The position numbers and the translations under genes were made by a program. The notes beneath the pieces are model-generated. The model had not been told where the DNA came from, did not search any database, and saw nothing but the letters and a program-made list of their open reading frames with translations. DNA of 64,000 nt from Ferrovibrio sp. MS7 (GTDB taxonomy: Bacteria > Pseudomonadota > Alphaproteobacteria > Ferrovibrionales > Ferrovibrionaceae): positions 2,136,001 to 2,200,000 of the forward strand of contig NZ_JBBKBA010000001.1 in assembly GCF_038404985.1 (NCBI RefSeq). Direction: 5' to 3'. Positions 51,799 through 60,758 of the stretch are shown here, piece by piece. Every line of letters begins with the position of its first letter. Positions within the stretch are counted from its first letter, which is position 1.

Positions 51799-51820
51799 TG
51801 ACGATGTGTTTTAGTAGAAG

Positions 51821-52564
51821 CTAGTTCTGCTTCTGCGGCGGCACCGGCAGGTCGAACAGCAGCACCTCGGCGCCTTCCGGCGCGGTGATCTCCACCGACT
51901 TGGCTTCGAACACCGCCATGCCGTCGCGGGTCGAGAGCTTGTTGCCGTTGACGATGGCGGTGCCATCGGCCACCACCACATAGGCGATGCGCTGGGCCTT
52001 GTCGTCCCAGGGCAGCGTATGGGTGACGCTGTCGCCCTTGCCCAGCAGCGCGCCGTAGAGCGTGGCGTCCTGGTGGATCAGCAGGGTTTCCGGGTTGGCC
52101 GCGCGCACGGCTTCCTCACCGGAGGCGAGGGGCACAAGCTTGCCGGCGCGGTCATCCTTGGGGAACTGCGCCTGCGCCCAGCGGGGCTTGAGGCCGCGCT
52201 GGCGCGGCTCGACCCAGATCTGGAACAGATGCGTCGCCTCGTTCTCCTCGTTCCACTCGGCATGCATGATGCCGGTGCCCGCAGACATCACCTGCACGTC
52301 GCCGGCCGGCGTCCGGCCGCGATTGCCGAGCGAGTCTTCATGGGTGATGGCGCCGCGCCGCACATAGGTGATGATCTCCATGTCGCGGTGGCCATGCATC
52401 GGGAAGCCGGAATGCGGCTTGATATGATCGTCGTTCCACACCCGCAGCGGGCCGAAGCCGAAACCCATCGGCGCGGCAACGCCCGAGAAGTTGAAGTGGA
52501 AGCGGCTGTCGAGCCAGTCATTGCCGAAGCGGCCAAGACGGTCGAAGGGAATGGCAACGGTCAT
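51821..52564 (-). CDS. Pirin-family protein (bicupin)
   Basis: A 247-residue protein of the YhhW/pirin family. The metal-binding cupin motif is visible in FPMHGHRDMEIITYVRRG and ITHEDSLGN, with GTGIMHAEWNEE later. Some bacterial pirins have quercetin 2,3-dioxygenase activity; others act as redox-linked regulators. It follows wrbA on the same strand (85-base gap with a hairpin) and is probably part of a quinone or electrophile response. Confidence 0.9.
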   Translation of the reverse strand: MTVAIPFDRLGRFGNDWLDSRFHFNFSGVAAPMGFGFGPLRVWNDDHIKPHSGFPMHGHRDMEIITYVRRGAITHEDSLGNRGRTPAGDVQVMSAGTGIMHAEWNEENEATHLFQIWVEPRQRGLKPRWAQAQFPKDDRAGKLVPLASGEEAVRAANPETLLIHQDATLYGALLGKGDSVTHTLPWDDKAQRIAYVVVADGTAIVNGNKLSTRDGMAVFEAKSVEITAPEGAEVLLFDLPVPPQKQN

Positions 52565-52585
52565 GATACGTCTCCTTGCCTCGTT

Positions 52586-52610
52586 GGTCCCGGGCGCCTG
52601 GCCCGGGACC
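52586..52610 (-). repeat. Perfect 10-bp hairpin between wrbA and pirin gene
   Basis: GGTCCCGGGC (52586-52595) and GCCCGGGACC (52601-52610) enclose GCCTG. It has no T run, so it is more likely an mRNA-stabilising or REP-type hairpin than a terminator. Confidence 0.75.
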
Positions 52611-52649
52611 GTCGCTGAGGCGGCGTGTTGGTTACTCTATGGCTGCTCG

Positions 52650-53246
52650 TTACTTGGCGAGCTTGGCGGCGATACCCGCCACATGCTTGCCCTGGAAGCG
52701 GGCGATCTTCAGTTCGGTCTCGCTCGGCTGGCGCGAACCATCCGGGCCGGCGATGGTGCCGGCGCCATAGGGCGAGCCGCCGCGCGGGGCCGACACATCC
52801 ATGGTCTCCGGGATGGCGTAGGGCACGCCCACCACCACCATGCCATGATGCTGCAGCGTCACCTGGAAGCTGGTGATCGTGGTCTCGTTGCCGCCGCCGG
52901 TGCCCGTCGAGGTGAACACGCTGCCGACCTTGCCGACCAGGGCGCCCTTCATCCACAGGCCGCCGGTCTGATCCAGGAAGGTGCGCATCTGGCCGCTCAT
53001 CATGCCGAAGCGGGTCGGCGTGCCGAAGATGATGGCGTCGTAGTTCGGCAGTTCGTCGATGGTGGCGACCGGCGCGGCCTGGTCCCACTTGCCATGGGCG
53101 GCCTTGAAGGCGGCTTCCGGCATGGTTTCCGGCACGCGCTTCACCACCACCTCGGCGCCGGCCTCGCGGGCGCCCTCGGCGACGGCCTGGGCCATGGTCT
53201 CGATATGGCCGTACATCGAATGATAGAGAACCAGAACCTTGGTCAT
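52650..53246 (-). CDS. wrbA: NAD(P)H:quinone oxidoreductase type IV (WrbA)
   Basis: A 198-residue flavodoxin-like FMN protein that reduces quinones by two electrons. It shows [20 protein letters not shown] (FMN phosphate loop), [20 protein letters not shown] and [16 protein letters not shown]. It is divergent from a LysR gene and upstream of the pirin gene, so the LysR protein probably induces both in response to quinones or electrophiles. Confidence 0.95.
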   Translation of the reverse strand: MTKVLVLYHSMYGHIETMAQAVAEGAREAGAEVVVKRVPETMPEAAFKAAHGKWDQAAPVATIDELPNYDAIIFGTPTRFGMMSGQMRTFLDQTGGLWMKGALVGKVGSVFTSTGTGGGNETTITSFQVTLQHHGMVVVGVPYAIPETMDVSAPRGGSPYGAGTIAGPDGSRQPSETELKIARFQGKHVAGIAAKLAK

Positions 53247-53317
53247 CGAAGTCTCTCCTTAAATCCTGCCGCCGCCCCAGCGGCGTCGGATGAGAGCAAT
53301 CTAAGCTTCCTATTTAT

Positions 53318-53352
53318 GGAAACAATATTATATTTGGAACATTATTGTTTCC
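53318..53352. promoter_or_regulatory. Candidate LysR operator of the wrbA divergon
   Basis: The 10-bp arms GGAAACAATA (53318-53327) and TATTGTTTCC (53343-53352) are perfect inverted repeats 25 bases apart, in the AT-rich divergent gap and just before the LysR start. Confidence 0.6.
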
Positions 53353-53369
53353 TGTAGAGGATAATACCC

Positions 53370-54305
53370 ATGGACTATCTATCCGACCTGGCGGTTTTCG
53401 CCCGGGTGGCCGAGCAGATGAGTTTCACCGCCGCCGCCCAGTCGCTCGGCCTGTCGAAATCCGCCGTTTCCAAGCAGATCGCCCGGCTGGAACAAAGGCT
53501 CGGCAGCCAGTTGCTGCAGCGGACCACGCGGCGGCTGCAACTCACCGAAACCGGCCGCATCGTGCAGGCCCATGCCGAGCGGGTGATGGCCGAGGCCCAG
53601 GCCGCCGAGGCGGCGGTGCAGAACCTGCAGGAGGCGCCGCGCGGGCTGCTCAAGGTCAATCTGCCGATGAGCTTCGGCTTGAGCCATGTGGCGCCGTTGC
53701 TGCCCGAATTGCTGGCGCAATGCCCGGACCTGCGCATCGAGGCGAGCTACAACGACCGCCGCGTCGATCTGCTGGAAGAGGATGTGGATGCGGCGGTACG
53801 CATCGGCGACCTGGCGGATTCGACGCTGAATGCGCGGCGTCTCGGGCCGGCCCGCGTCGTCTATGCGGCGGCGCCCAGCTATATCGAGAAATTCGGCACG
53901 CCGAAGCACCCGGATGAACTGAAATGGCACCATTGCCTGATCTACAGCTATCTAGCCGATCCGCTGCTCTGGCGTTTCGCCTCACAGCCCGGCGGCGAGT
54001 CCGATATTGCCGTGCGGGTGCAGGGGCCGCTCACCGCCAATAACGGCGATGCGCTCAGGCTGGCGGCACTCGCCGGCACCGGCATCGCCCGGCTGCCCAG
54101 TTTTGTGATTGGCCCGGATATCGCCGCCGGCCGGCTGGTGCCGATCCTGGAGGAATACCGTGTGGCGGATCTGGGCATCTACGCAGTCTATCCGGCGCAG
54201 CGCCACCTGACGCCCAAGCTGCGCGCCTTCATCGACTTCCTGGCCGACAAATTCGGGCCCGAGCCGCCCTGGGATTGCGCCTGGATCGGCCTGCGGCAAA
54301 AGTGA
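53370..54305 (+). CDS. LysR-family transcriptional regulator
   Basis: A 311-residue LysR protein with the N-terminal HTH (LAVFARVAEQMSFTAAAQSL, LSKSAVSKQIARLEQRLGSQ) and a C-terminal effector domain of the DsdC/CrgA type (RGLLKVNLPMSFGLSHVAPL, LEEDVDAAVRIGDLADSTL). It is divergent from wrbA and probably controls wrbA and the pirin gene. Confidence 0.93.
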   Translation: MDYLSDLAVFARVAEQMSFTAAAQSLGLSKSAVSKQIARLEQRLGSQLLQRTTRRLQLTETGRIVQAHAERVMAEAQAAEAAVQNLQEAPRGLLKVNLPMSFGLSHVAPLLPELLAQCPDLRIEASYNDRRVDLLEEDVDAAVRIGDLADSTLNARRLGPARVVYAAAPSYIEKFGTPKHPDELKWHHCLIYSYLADPLLWRFASQPGGESDIAVRVQGPLTANNGDALRLAALAGTGIARLPSFVIGPDIAAGRLVPILEEYRVADLGIYAVYPAQRHLTPKLRAFIDFLADKFGPEPPWDCAWIGLRQK

Positions 54306-54621
54306 AGAGCCTGCGGCAGCCTGCCGCAGATAACCGTTTACGGCCCGGAGTCGCCATGCTAAACAGGCCGTCCGAAAACGGGAAAGTCAGATGATTCGCC
54401 CCATGATGCACCGACGAGCTAACCGACGCGTAGCGCAACGAAAGCGCTGCGCGGCCGTTGTTCGCGTGCATTGAGGCCCTGGATCAGACCTGACAGCCTG
54501 ATCGTCTCCCAGCAGACACCCAGCACTTCCAATGCACCCGAACAACCGGCCGGTCGGACGGAAGGCGAAAGCCGCTCCCCCGCTCACGTTGGTCTCGGAT
54601 CTAGTGCCAGGAAGCAAGCTG
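54306..54621. other. Gap between LysR and GNAT genes
   Basis: These 316 bases contain a hairpin CTGCGGCA-GCC-TGCCGCAG (54311-54329) without a T run. A 27-codon open frame at 54391-54474 encodes a very basic peptide. No known element is recognised. Confidence 0.45.
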
Positions 54622-55143
54622 ATGTTCCCGATTTCCCCAGAGCGGCCCTCGGACGCCGCCCAGATTGAAAATCTCCTCGACCTGACTTTCGGCTCCGGCC
54701 GCACCGCCAAGACCGTCTACCGGCTGCGGGAAGGCGTGGCGCCGATCAAGGCGCTGAGCTTCTCCGTGCGCCAGGGCAGCCGGCTGCTCGGCTCGATCCG
54801 CTATTGGCCGATCTCGATTGGCGAGGCAGCAGTGCCGGCGGTGATGCTCGGCCCGGTGGCGGTGCATCCGGATTTCCAGGGCCAGGGCATCGGCCGGGCG
54901 CTGATCCGGCACAGCCTCTATGCCGCCACGCGCCAGGGCCACAAGCTCTGCATGCTGGTGGGCGACAAGGACTATTACGAGCCGTTCGGCTTCGTCAGTG
55001 CAGCCGAGCGCGGCCTCGAGATGCCGGGCTGGGTGGAGCTGGAGCGGTTCCAGATCATGGAGCTGGTGCCGGGCGCGCTGGAAGGCGTCAGCGGCATGGT
55101 GGCCAAGCCGAAAATGCCGCGCAGCCGCAAGTCGGCCGCCTGA
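54622..55143 (+). CDS. GNAT-family N-acetyltransferase (YhbS-like)
   Basis: A 173-residue acetyltransferase. The acetyl-CoA site is VAVHPDFQGQGIGRALIRHS, and LVGDKDYYEPFGFVSA follows, as in YhbS-type proteins. The ATG at 54622, with AGGA about nine bases upstream, gives the family start; an ATG at 54532 adds 30 residues of unlikely composition. It is three bases before an unknown gene and probably co-transcribed. Confidence 0.88.
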   Translation: MFPISPERPSDAAQIENLLDLTFGSGRTAKTVYRLREGVAPIKALSFSVRQGSRLLGSIRYWPISIGEAAVPAVMLGPVAVHPDFQGQGIGRALIRHSLYAATRQGHKLCMLVGDKDYYEPFGFVSAAERGLEMPGWVELERFQIMELVPGALEGVSGMVAKPKMPRSRKSAA

Positions 55144-55146
55144 ACC

Positions 55147-55542
55147 ATGCGGCGGGCGGCGCCGGATGTGCATGATCCGCGCGTTCAGTTGCTCGACAGT
55201 ATCACCGAGATCAAGCCGGAGGATCGGGGCCGCGTCATCGTCGCCGCCTCCCATGCCGGCGTCTCGGCGGTGAGCTACGCCTTCAACGACCAGCCGCTGG
55301 CCTGCTTCTTCAACGATGCCGGCGTGGGCAAGGATGCCGCCGGCATTTCCGGCCTCGGGCCGCTCAATGATCACGGCATCATCGCCGCCACCTACAGCCA
55401 TGACAGCGCCCGCATCGGCGATGCGTCGGATGCCTGGGCCAGCGGCATCCTCACTCATGTCAACGCGCGTGCCGTCGCGCGTGGCATCGCCGCCGGCATG
55501 AGCGTGCGCCAGGCGGCGCTACGGCTGCTCGGTCGGAGCTAA
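55147..55542 (+). CDS. Conserved-looking unknown protein, 131 aa
   Basis: A 131-residue soluble protein that I cannot assign. It has a striking polar, Gly/Asp-rich core: VIVAASHAGVSAVSYAF, CFFNDAGVGKDAAGISGL and GIIAATYSHDSARIGDA. The S-H-A-G, N-D-A-G and S-H-D-S clusters look like an active or ligand site. It follows the GNAT gene after three bases. Its TAA stop overlaps the opposite gene's stop by sharing CTAA. Confidence 0.72.
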   Translation: MRRAAPDVHDPRVQLLDSITEIKPEDRGRVIVAASHAGVSAVSYAFNDQPLACFFNDAGVGKDAAGISGLGPLNDHGIIAATYSHDSARIGDASDAWASGILTHVNARAVARGIAAGMSVRQAALRLLGRS

Positions 55543-56012
55543 AGCCCGCGCGCGGCAATTTCTTCCCGCACCAGGCGGGCCACGGTGGCGGCAACCTCCT
55601 GGCGCCGTGCCGTCATGTCCGCCGCCGTGCTCGCCGCCCGCAGGTCCAGTTCGGCGCGGGTGAAGCCGCGCAGGCTGCGCAGCCGTGCCAGGCCTTCCAG
55701 CTCGGTGCCGCTGGCGGAATCGCCGAGCCGGGTGATGGTGATCTCGATCAGTGCATTGCTTGGCTGTGCCGTGTTGCGCGGCACCGCCGCCAATACCGCC
55801 TCGCGCAACGCAGCAGAGAAGCCGTCATCCAGGGCAACGCCGATATTGCCCGCCACCCGCACCGCTTCGATATTCAAGGCGCCGCTGTCATTGGCGGCGG
55901 CCATGCGCGTGAGTTCGGTTTCGCGGCAGCCGCCAAGGGCCAGCAGGATCAGTGCCAGCGCCCCTATGCCGCTGCGCCGGGATAAAGTAGTCGCACCAAA
56001 TGTCACGCGCAT
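55539..56012 (-). CDS. Putative lipoprotein
   Basis: A 157-residue protein with a signal peptide ending in a lipobox (LILLALGGC), so it is probably lipid-anchored in the envelope. The mature part is soluble and mixed (NIGVALDDGFSAALREAVLA, ALIEITITRLGDSASGTELE). The ATG at 56012 starts the signal peptide. I do not recognise the family. It shares its stop region with the gene at 55147. Confidence 0.7.
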   Translation of the reverse strand: MRVTFGATTLSRRSGIGALALILLALGGCRETELTRMAAANDSGALNIEAVRVAGNIGVALDDGFSAALREAVLAAVPRNTAQPSNALIEITITRLGDSASGTELEGLARLRSLRGFTRAELDLRAASTAADMTARRQEVAATVARLVREEIAARGL

Positions 56013-56201
56013 TGTCGGCCCCCCAATTTCATCTTTGATATTTGATTCAGCCGGCGCAGGTCGCAACAAGTATCTTCGTCACATGCTGCCGCCATAATTC
56101 CCCGCCTTCGCCATGATGCTGCCATCGCGCGGCTTATCCTGTTCACTGCCGGCGGCCCCCATGCCCCACAATCAGGCAGCCGGTGGAACAGGAAGGATGC
56201 C

Positions 56202-56699
56202 ATGCATCGCAGCACGGGTTTTGTTTCCAAGGTTATTCTCGCCGCCGCTATCGGTGCCGTCGCCTTCGGCAGCACGGCCTGGGCCGATGGGAAGGGCCGT
56301 GGCCGCCATGACGACGATGACCGCCGGGGTCCACCGCACCACCATGACCATGGGCCACGCGGCGGCGACACCAACATCCAGATCAATTTCCAGTTCGGCG
56401 ACAGCGACCGCCGCGCGGTCTACGATTACTACACCGCGCCGCGCTATGCCGTGCATTGCCCGCCGGGCCTGGCCAAGAAGGGCAAGGGCTGCGTGCCACC
56501 GGGCCATGCCAAGCGCTGGGTGGTGGGGCGTCCGCTGCCGCCCGACGTGATCTTCTATGAGGTGCCGCGCGACCTGATCGTGGTGCTGCCACCGCCGCCA
56601 CCGCGCCATCGTTATGTCCGCGTCGACAGCGACATCCTGATGATCGCCATCGGCACCGGCATGGTGCTGGACGGCATCCAGAATCTCGGCCGCATGTAG
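56202..56699 (+). CDS. Exported His/Asp-rich protein (RcnB-like)
   Basis: A 165-residue periplasmic protein with a signal peptide (VILAAAIGAVAFGSTAWA). A His/Asp/Arg-rich stretch follows (GRHDDDDRRGPPHHHDHG), then a conserved module CPPGLAKKGKGCVPPGHAKR, VVGRPLPPDVIFYEVPRDL and RYVRVDSDILMIAIGTGMVL. The module is of the RcnB/DUF type found in many alphaproteobacteria. The acidic-histidine stretch could bind divalent metal. The role is not established. Confidence 0.78.
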   Translation: MHRSTGFVSKVILAAAIGAVAFGSTAWADGKGRGRHDDDDRRGPPHHHDHGPRGGDTNIQINFQFGDSDRRAVYDYYTAPRYAVHCPPGLAKKGKGCVPPGHAKRWVVGRPLPPDVIFYEVPRDLIVVLPPPPPRHRYVRVDSDILMIAIGTGMVLDGIQNLGRM

Positions 56700-56759
56700 C
56701 AACGCCTGCGGCCCAGGCGCCATTGCTGGTGCCTGGGCCGCGGTGTTTGCTGCGGCTGC

Positions 56760-57602
56760 TTAAGCCACCTTGTTCTGCTGGAAGTCGGTTGAGAGCGTCA
56801 GCGTCTTCCACGCCTCCAGTTCGCCCTCGACAAAGGCATGCTTGCCCTTGATGCGCTGGTAGGTGTCGCTGCCCAGCGCCAGGCGCAGCGGCGGCAGGCC
56901 GCTTTGCGTCAGCAGCAGAATCGCCTTGGCCAGCTTCGCCGGGTCGCCCGGCTGGGCATGGTTGACCTGGGCGGCGAAGCTGCGCATGGCGCCGACGGTC
57001 TCATGGTAATCGGCAATCTCGGTGCGGGTCTTCACCAGCGACTGCTCATCGAGGAAGTCGGTGCGGAAGAAACCGGGCTCCACCACCGTCACCTGGATGC
57101 CAAGCGGCTTCAGTTCCGCATGCATCGCTTCCGAGATGCCCTCCACGGCGAATTTGGTGGCGCCGTAAACGCCCCAGCCGTGATAGCCGCCATAGCCGCC
57201 GATCGAGGAGATGTTGATGACATGGCCGCTCTGCTGGCGGCGCATATGCGGCAGCACGGCGCGGGTGACGTTAAGCAGGCCGAACACGTTGGTGCGGAAC
57301 ACGCCTTCCACTTCCTCTGCGCTGGTTTCCTCCACGGCGCCGAGCACGCCATAGCCGGCATTGTTCACCAGGATGTCGAGGCGGCCGAATTTGGCGACCG
57401 CCTGGTCGGCGGCGGCATGGGCCTGGGCTTCGTCGGTGACATCCAGCCGCACCGGCAGCAGGCGGGGATGGCTGCCCAGCCGCTCGATCACGGTCCTGGG
57501 GTCGCGGGCGGTGGCGACCACGGCGTCGCCGGCATTGAGGGCTTCCTGGGCAATCAGGGCACCGAAACCGCGCGACGCCCCAGTGATCAACCAAACACGC
57601 AT
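56760..57602 (-). CDS. Short-chain dehydrogenase/reductase
   Basis: A 280-residue classical SDR. It has the nucleotide-binding TGASRGFG at the N-terminus, VNNAGYG, the catalytic Ser in NISSIGGYGG and Tyr/Lys in YGATKFAVEG. It reduces or oxidises an unknown alcohol or carbonyl with NAD(P). It is divergent from a LysR regulator that probably controls it. Confidence 0.92.
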   Translation of the reverse strand: MRVWLITGASRGFGALIAQEALNAGDAVVATARDPRTVIERLGSHPRLLPVRLDVTDEAQAHAAADQAVAKFGRLDILVNNAGYGVLGAVEETSAEEVEGVFRTNVFGLLNVTRAVLPHMRRQQSGHVINISSIGGYGGYHGWGVYGATKFAVEGISEAMHAELKPLGIQVTVVEPGFFRTDFLDEQSLVKTRTEIADYHETVGAMRSFAAQVNHAQPGDPAKLAKAILLLTQSGLPPLRLALGSDTYQRIKGKHAFVEGELEAWKTLTLSTDFQQNKVA

Positions 57603-57680
57603 GGCACTCTCTCCTTCGTTCGTTTCTGGCGCCGGACCATCCGGGCCTGATGGAGAGAGGTTTACCCCCTGGCTTTCGAT

Positions 57681-57724
57681 GAATTAATCCAGTAATAATT
57701 CGTAAGACTACTGAGATAAACTCA
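57681..57724. promoter_or_regulatory. Candidate LysR operator of the SDR divergon
   Basis: GAATTA (57681-57686) and TAATTC (57696-57701) form an inverted repeat in the 125-base gap, and TGAG-ATAAA-CTCA (57712-57724) follows just before the LysR start. Both fit autoregulation and control of the divergent SDR gene. Confidence 0.5.
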
Positions 57725-57727
57725 TCA

Positions 57728-58636
57728 ATGAAACGGATCGACCCGGCCGACCTGATGGTCTTCCTCGCCATCGCCCGGCATCGCAGCTTCCGCAAGGCGG
57801 CCGTCGAGCTGGGTGTGACGCCCTCGGCGCTGAGCCACAGCCTGCGCGCCATCGAGGAGCGGCTGGACCTGCGGCTGGTGAACCGCACCACGCGGTCGGT
57901 GGCGCTGACCGAGGCCGGCGAGCGGCTACAGGCGCGGCTGCTGCCGGCCTTCCGCGATATCGACGATGCGCTGGAAGACCTCAACACGCTGCGCGGCAAA
58001 CCAAGCGGGCGCCTGCGCATCAACGCCTCGCAGGTGGCGGTGCGGCTGGTGCTGCTGCCGGTGCTGCGCCGCTTCCTGCCCGCCTATCCCGATATCGAGG
58101 TGGACCTGGTGGCCGATGATGCCTTCGCCGATGTGGTGGGCGAGGGCTTCGATGCCGGCGTGCGGCTGGGCGAAAGCCTGTCCGCCGACATGATCGCCAC
58201 CGCCATCGGCCCACGCCAGCGCTTCGTTGCCGTGGCAGCGCCCGAACTGCTCAAGCAGCATCGCCGCCCGGCCATGCCGCAGGATCTGCACGAACTACCC
58301 TGCATCCGTTTCCGCCTCGCCAGCGGCATGCTCTACAACTGGGAATTCGAACGCGGCGGCATCGCCCAGGAAGTCAGCGTGACTGGCGCGCTCACCCTGA
58401 ACGACATGGATGCCATGATCGACGCCGCCCTGGCTGGCCTCGGCGTTGCCTATGTGATCGAGGCGATGGTGCAGCCGCATCTCGATGCCGGACGGCTGGA
58501 AGTGCTGCTCGGCGACTGGTCGCCCTACGATCCCGGCTTCTTTCTCTACTATACGAGCCGCCGCCAGATGCCGGCGGCGCTGAAGGCCTTCGTCGATTTC
58601 GCGCGCGGCGATGCGAAGGCAGGCAAATCAGGCTAG
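57728..58636 (+). CDS. LysR-family transcriptional regulator
   Basis: A 302-residue regulator with an HTH ([40 protein letters not shown]) and an effector domain of the CrgA-like type ([40 protein letters not shown]). It is divergent from the SDR gene. Its stop shares CTAG with the stop of the convergent oxidase gene. Confidence 0.93.
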   Translation: MKRIDPADLMVFLAIARHRSFRKAAVELGVTPSALSHSLRAIEERLDLRLVNRTTRSVALTEAGERLQARLLPAFRDIDDALEDLNTLRGKPSGRLRINASQVAVRLVLLPVLRRFLPAYPDIEVDLVADDAFADVVGEGFDAGVRLGESLSADMIATAIGPRQRFVAVAAPELLKQHRRPAMPQDLHELPCIRFRLASGMLYNWEFERGGIAQEVSVTGALTLNDMDAMIDAALAGLGVAYVIEAMVQPHLDAGRLEVLLGDWSPYDPGFFLYYTSRRQMPAALKAFVDFARGDAKAGKSG

Positions 58637-59748
58637 GCGGTTTCCGCGTCGAGTTGATCGGCGACCAAGGTGGCGATGGCGAGCGAGGCGGTGAGGCCAG
58701 GGCTTTCGATACCGAAGAGATGCAGCAGGCCGGGCGCGCCATGCTCGGCGGCGCCATGGATCACGAAGTCATCGGCCTTGCCGCCGCCCGGCGACAGCTT
58801 GGGGCGGATGCCGGCATAGCCCGGCTGGATCGCGCCATCGGGCAGGCCGGGCCAGTAGCGCCGCACGGCGGCATAGAACTTGTCGCCGCGCGCCGGATCG
58901 ACACGGTAGTCGATGGCGTCGATCCATTCGACATCGGGGCCGAAGCGCATCTGACCGCCGAGGTCGATGGTGACATGGGTGCCAAGCCCGCCCGGTTCCG
59001 GTACCGGGTAGATCAGACGCGAGAAGGGCGGCTTGATCCCTGAGAGCACGAAGTAATTGCCCTTGGCATAATAGGTGCCGGGAATCAGGTCGTGGCGCGT
59101 GCCGGCAATGGCTTTCGCCACCGCCTGGGCATGCAGGCCGGCGGCATTCACCACAAAGCGCGCGGCAAGCTGCATCGCATCGGGCCCGCCGGTCTCGATC
59201 TCGAAACGGCCATGGCGCCAGGCGGCGCTTTGCAGCGGCGCGTTCAGCGCCAGCATGGCGCCGTGTTCCTCGGCTTCGCCGAGATAGGCCAGCATCAGGC
59301 CGTGGCTGTCGATAATGCCGGTGGACGGCGAGAGCAGGGCGGCGGTGCAATAGAGGTCCGGTTCCAGCGCCCGGGCTTCCTCCGCGCTCAGCATGCGCAG
59401 ATCATGCACGCCATTCGCCGCCGCCTTGGCCTGCAAGGCTTTCAGTTCGTCATTCTGCGCCGTATCGGTGGCGACGATCAGCTTGCCGATGCGGCGCGCA
59501 TCGACGCCGCGCTCCTGGCAATAGCTGTAGAGCCGGTCGCGGCCCGCGACGCAGAGCCGCGCCTTCAGGCTGCCCTGCGGATAATAGATGCCGGCATGGA
59601 TCACTTCCGAATTGCGCGAACTGGTTTCGGTGCCGAAGGCATCGGCGGCTTCCAGGATCACCACTTCGCGGCCGCGCCGCGCCAGTTCGCGCGCCACCGC
59701 CAGGCCCACCACGCCGGCGCCGATCACCAGGCATTCCACCGAATCCAT
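58633..59748 (-). CDS. FAD-dependent oxidoreductase, L-2-hydroxyglutarate oxidase-like
   Basis: A 371-residue DAO-family flavoenzyme. The FAD-binding start is [20 protein letters not shown], followed by [36 protein letters not shown] and [17 protein letters not shown] near the end. These are hallmarks of LhgO/YgaF and human L2HGDH, which oxidise L-2-hydroxyglutarate to 2-oxoglutarate and feed electrons to quinone. The ATG at 59748 begins the conserved region; the upstream frame is not protein-like. Confidence 0.88.
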   Translation of the reverse strand: MDSVECLVIGAGVVGLAVARELARRGREVVILEAADAFGTETSSRNSEVIHAGIYYPQGSLKARLCVAGRDRLYSYCQERGVDARRIGKLIVATDTAQNDELKALQAKAAANGVHDLRMLSAEEARALEPDLYCTAALLSPSTGIIDSHGLMLAYLGEAEEHGAMLALNAPLQSAAWRHGRFEIETGGPDAMQLAARFVVNAAGLHAQAVAKAIAGTRHDLIPGTYYAKGNYFVLSGIKPPFSRLIYPVPEPGGLGTHVTIDLGGQMRFGPDVEWIDAIDYRVDPARGDKFYAAVRRYWPGLPDGAIQPGYAGIRPKLSPGGGKADDFVIHGAAEHGAPGLLHLFGIESPGLTASLAIATLVADQLDAETA

Positions 59749-59854
59749 TGCCGCTCCAGGCCTCTGTGAATACTCGCCGCGTTGGTTATCCCTCGGAGGC
59801 CGGGGCGGTTTCAAGCCGGGGCATCACCCGGGCATGGAATGTTACTGGCAGGGC

Positions 59855-59883
59855 TTGACGGGGCAGGCGCTTTCCCGTATCAC
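59855..59883 (+). promoter_or_regulatory. Promoter of tRNA-Leu
   Basis: TTGACG (59855-59860) and TATCAC (59878-59883) are separated by exactly 17 bases, 34 bases before the mature tRNA. Confidence 0.65.
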
Positions 59884-59916
59884 ACCGCCCTCGACGGGAC
59901 CCCCGGGTCACGCGAT

Positions 59917-60003
59917 GCCCAGATGGCGGAATTGGTAGACGCGCTAGCTTCAGGTGCTAGTGACCGAAAGGTCGTGTAAGTTCGAGTCTTATTCTGGGCA
60001 CCA
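59917..60003 (+). tRNA. tRNA-Leu (anticodon CAG)
   Basis: An 87-base class II tRNA. The acceptor stem GCCCAGA/TCTGGGC pairs perfectly, with discriminator A and an encoded CCA end. The anticodon stem CTAGC/GCTAG closes the loop TTCAGGT, giving CAG, which reads CTG codons. A long variable arm (TGACCGAAAGGTCGT) and a T loop TTCGAGT are present. Confidence 0.97.
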
Positions 60004-60087
60004 ATTCTTTTCGTTGCTCTTTCGCCACCCGGCGCGGCAGCGCATAATCCCCCTCCGAAAATCAGCGAATCAGAGCAAGCGGCGCGC

Positions 60088-60705
60088 ATGGCTATCACCC
60101 TGCATCAAGGCGACCTGCCCGATGGCCTCGACCTCGGCGCCAGCGTGGCCGTGGATACCGAAACCATGGGCCTGCGCACGGCCCGCGACCGCCTCTGTCT
60201 GGTGCAGCTTTCAAGCGGCGACGGCAATGGCCATCTGGTCCGCTTCGGCGCCGGCAAGGGCTATGACGCGCCCAACCTGAAGCGCCTGCTGGGCGATCCC
60301 AAGGTGTTGAAACTGTTCCATTTCGCGCGTTTCGACCTGGCCGCGATCCAGCATTACCTGGGGGTTGCCTGCACGCCGGTCTACTGCACCCGCACCGCCT
60401 CGCGCCTGGTCCGCACCTTCACCGACCGCCATGGCCTGAAGGATCTCTGCCGCGACCTCATCGGGGTGGAGATTTCCAAGCAGGAGCAGAGTTCCGACTG
60501 GGGCGCCCCGGCGCTTACCGAGGCGCAGCAGAAATACGCCGCCTCCGATGTGCTCTACCTGCACCAGCTAAAAGTCGTGCTGGATGGCATGCTGGCCCGC
60601 GAAGGCCGCACCGCCCTGGCCCAGGCCTGCTTCGATTTCCTCCCCGCCCGTGCCGCCCTGGACCTCGCCGGCTGGCCGGAAGAAGATATTTTCGCCCACA
60701 ACTAG
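60088..60705 (+). CDS. nrnC: NrnC-type DEDDy 3'-5' exoribonuclease
   Basis: A 205-residue exonuclease with the RNase D catalytic domain but no HRDC domain. The DEDDy residues are visible in AVDTETMGLRTARDRLC (Asp23, Glu25), FHFARFDLAAIQHYL and KYAASDVLYLHQL (Tyr and Asp). This length and form match NrnC, the alphaproteobacterial nano-RNase that degrades dinucleotides such as pGpG, the c-di-GMP breakdown product. It stands alone, downstream of the tRNA. Confidence 0.88.
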   Translation: MAITLHQGDLPDGLDLGASVAVDTETMGLRTARDRLCLVQLSSGDGNGHLVRFGAGKGYDAPNLKRLLGDPKVLKLFHFARFDLAAIQHYLGVACTPVYCTRTASRLVRTFTDRHGLKDLCRDLIGVEISKQEQSSDWGAPALTEAQQKYAASDVLYLHQLKVVLDGMLAREGRTALAQACFDFLPARAALDLAGWPEEDIFAHN

Positions 60706-60758
60706 ATTGAGGGCTAACCCGCCGGGCTGTTTGCTTTTTTCCTGGGCATTCCCCATAC

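Noticed and set aside
53331-53350. Sigma-54 site in the wrbA-LysR gap (TTGGAACATTATTGTT)
   Set aside because: It lacks the TGGCAC core and has the wrong spacing.
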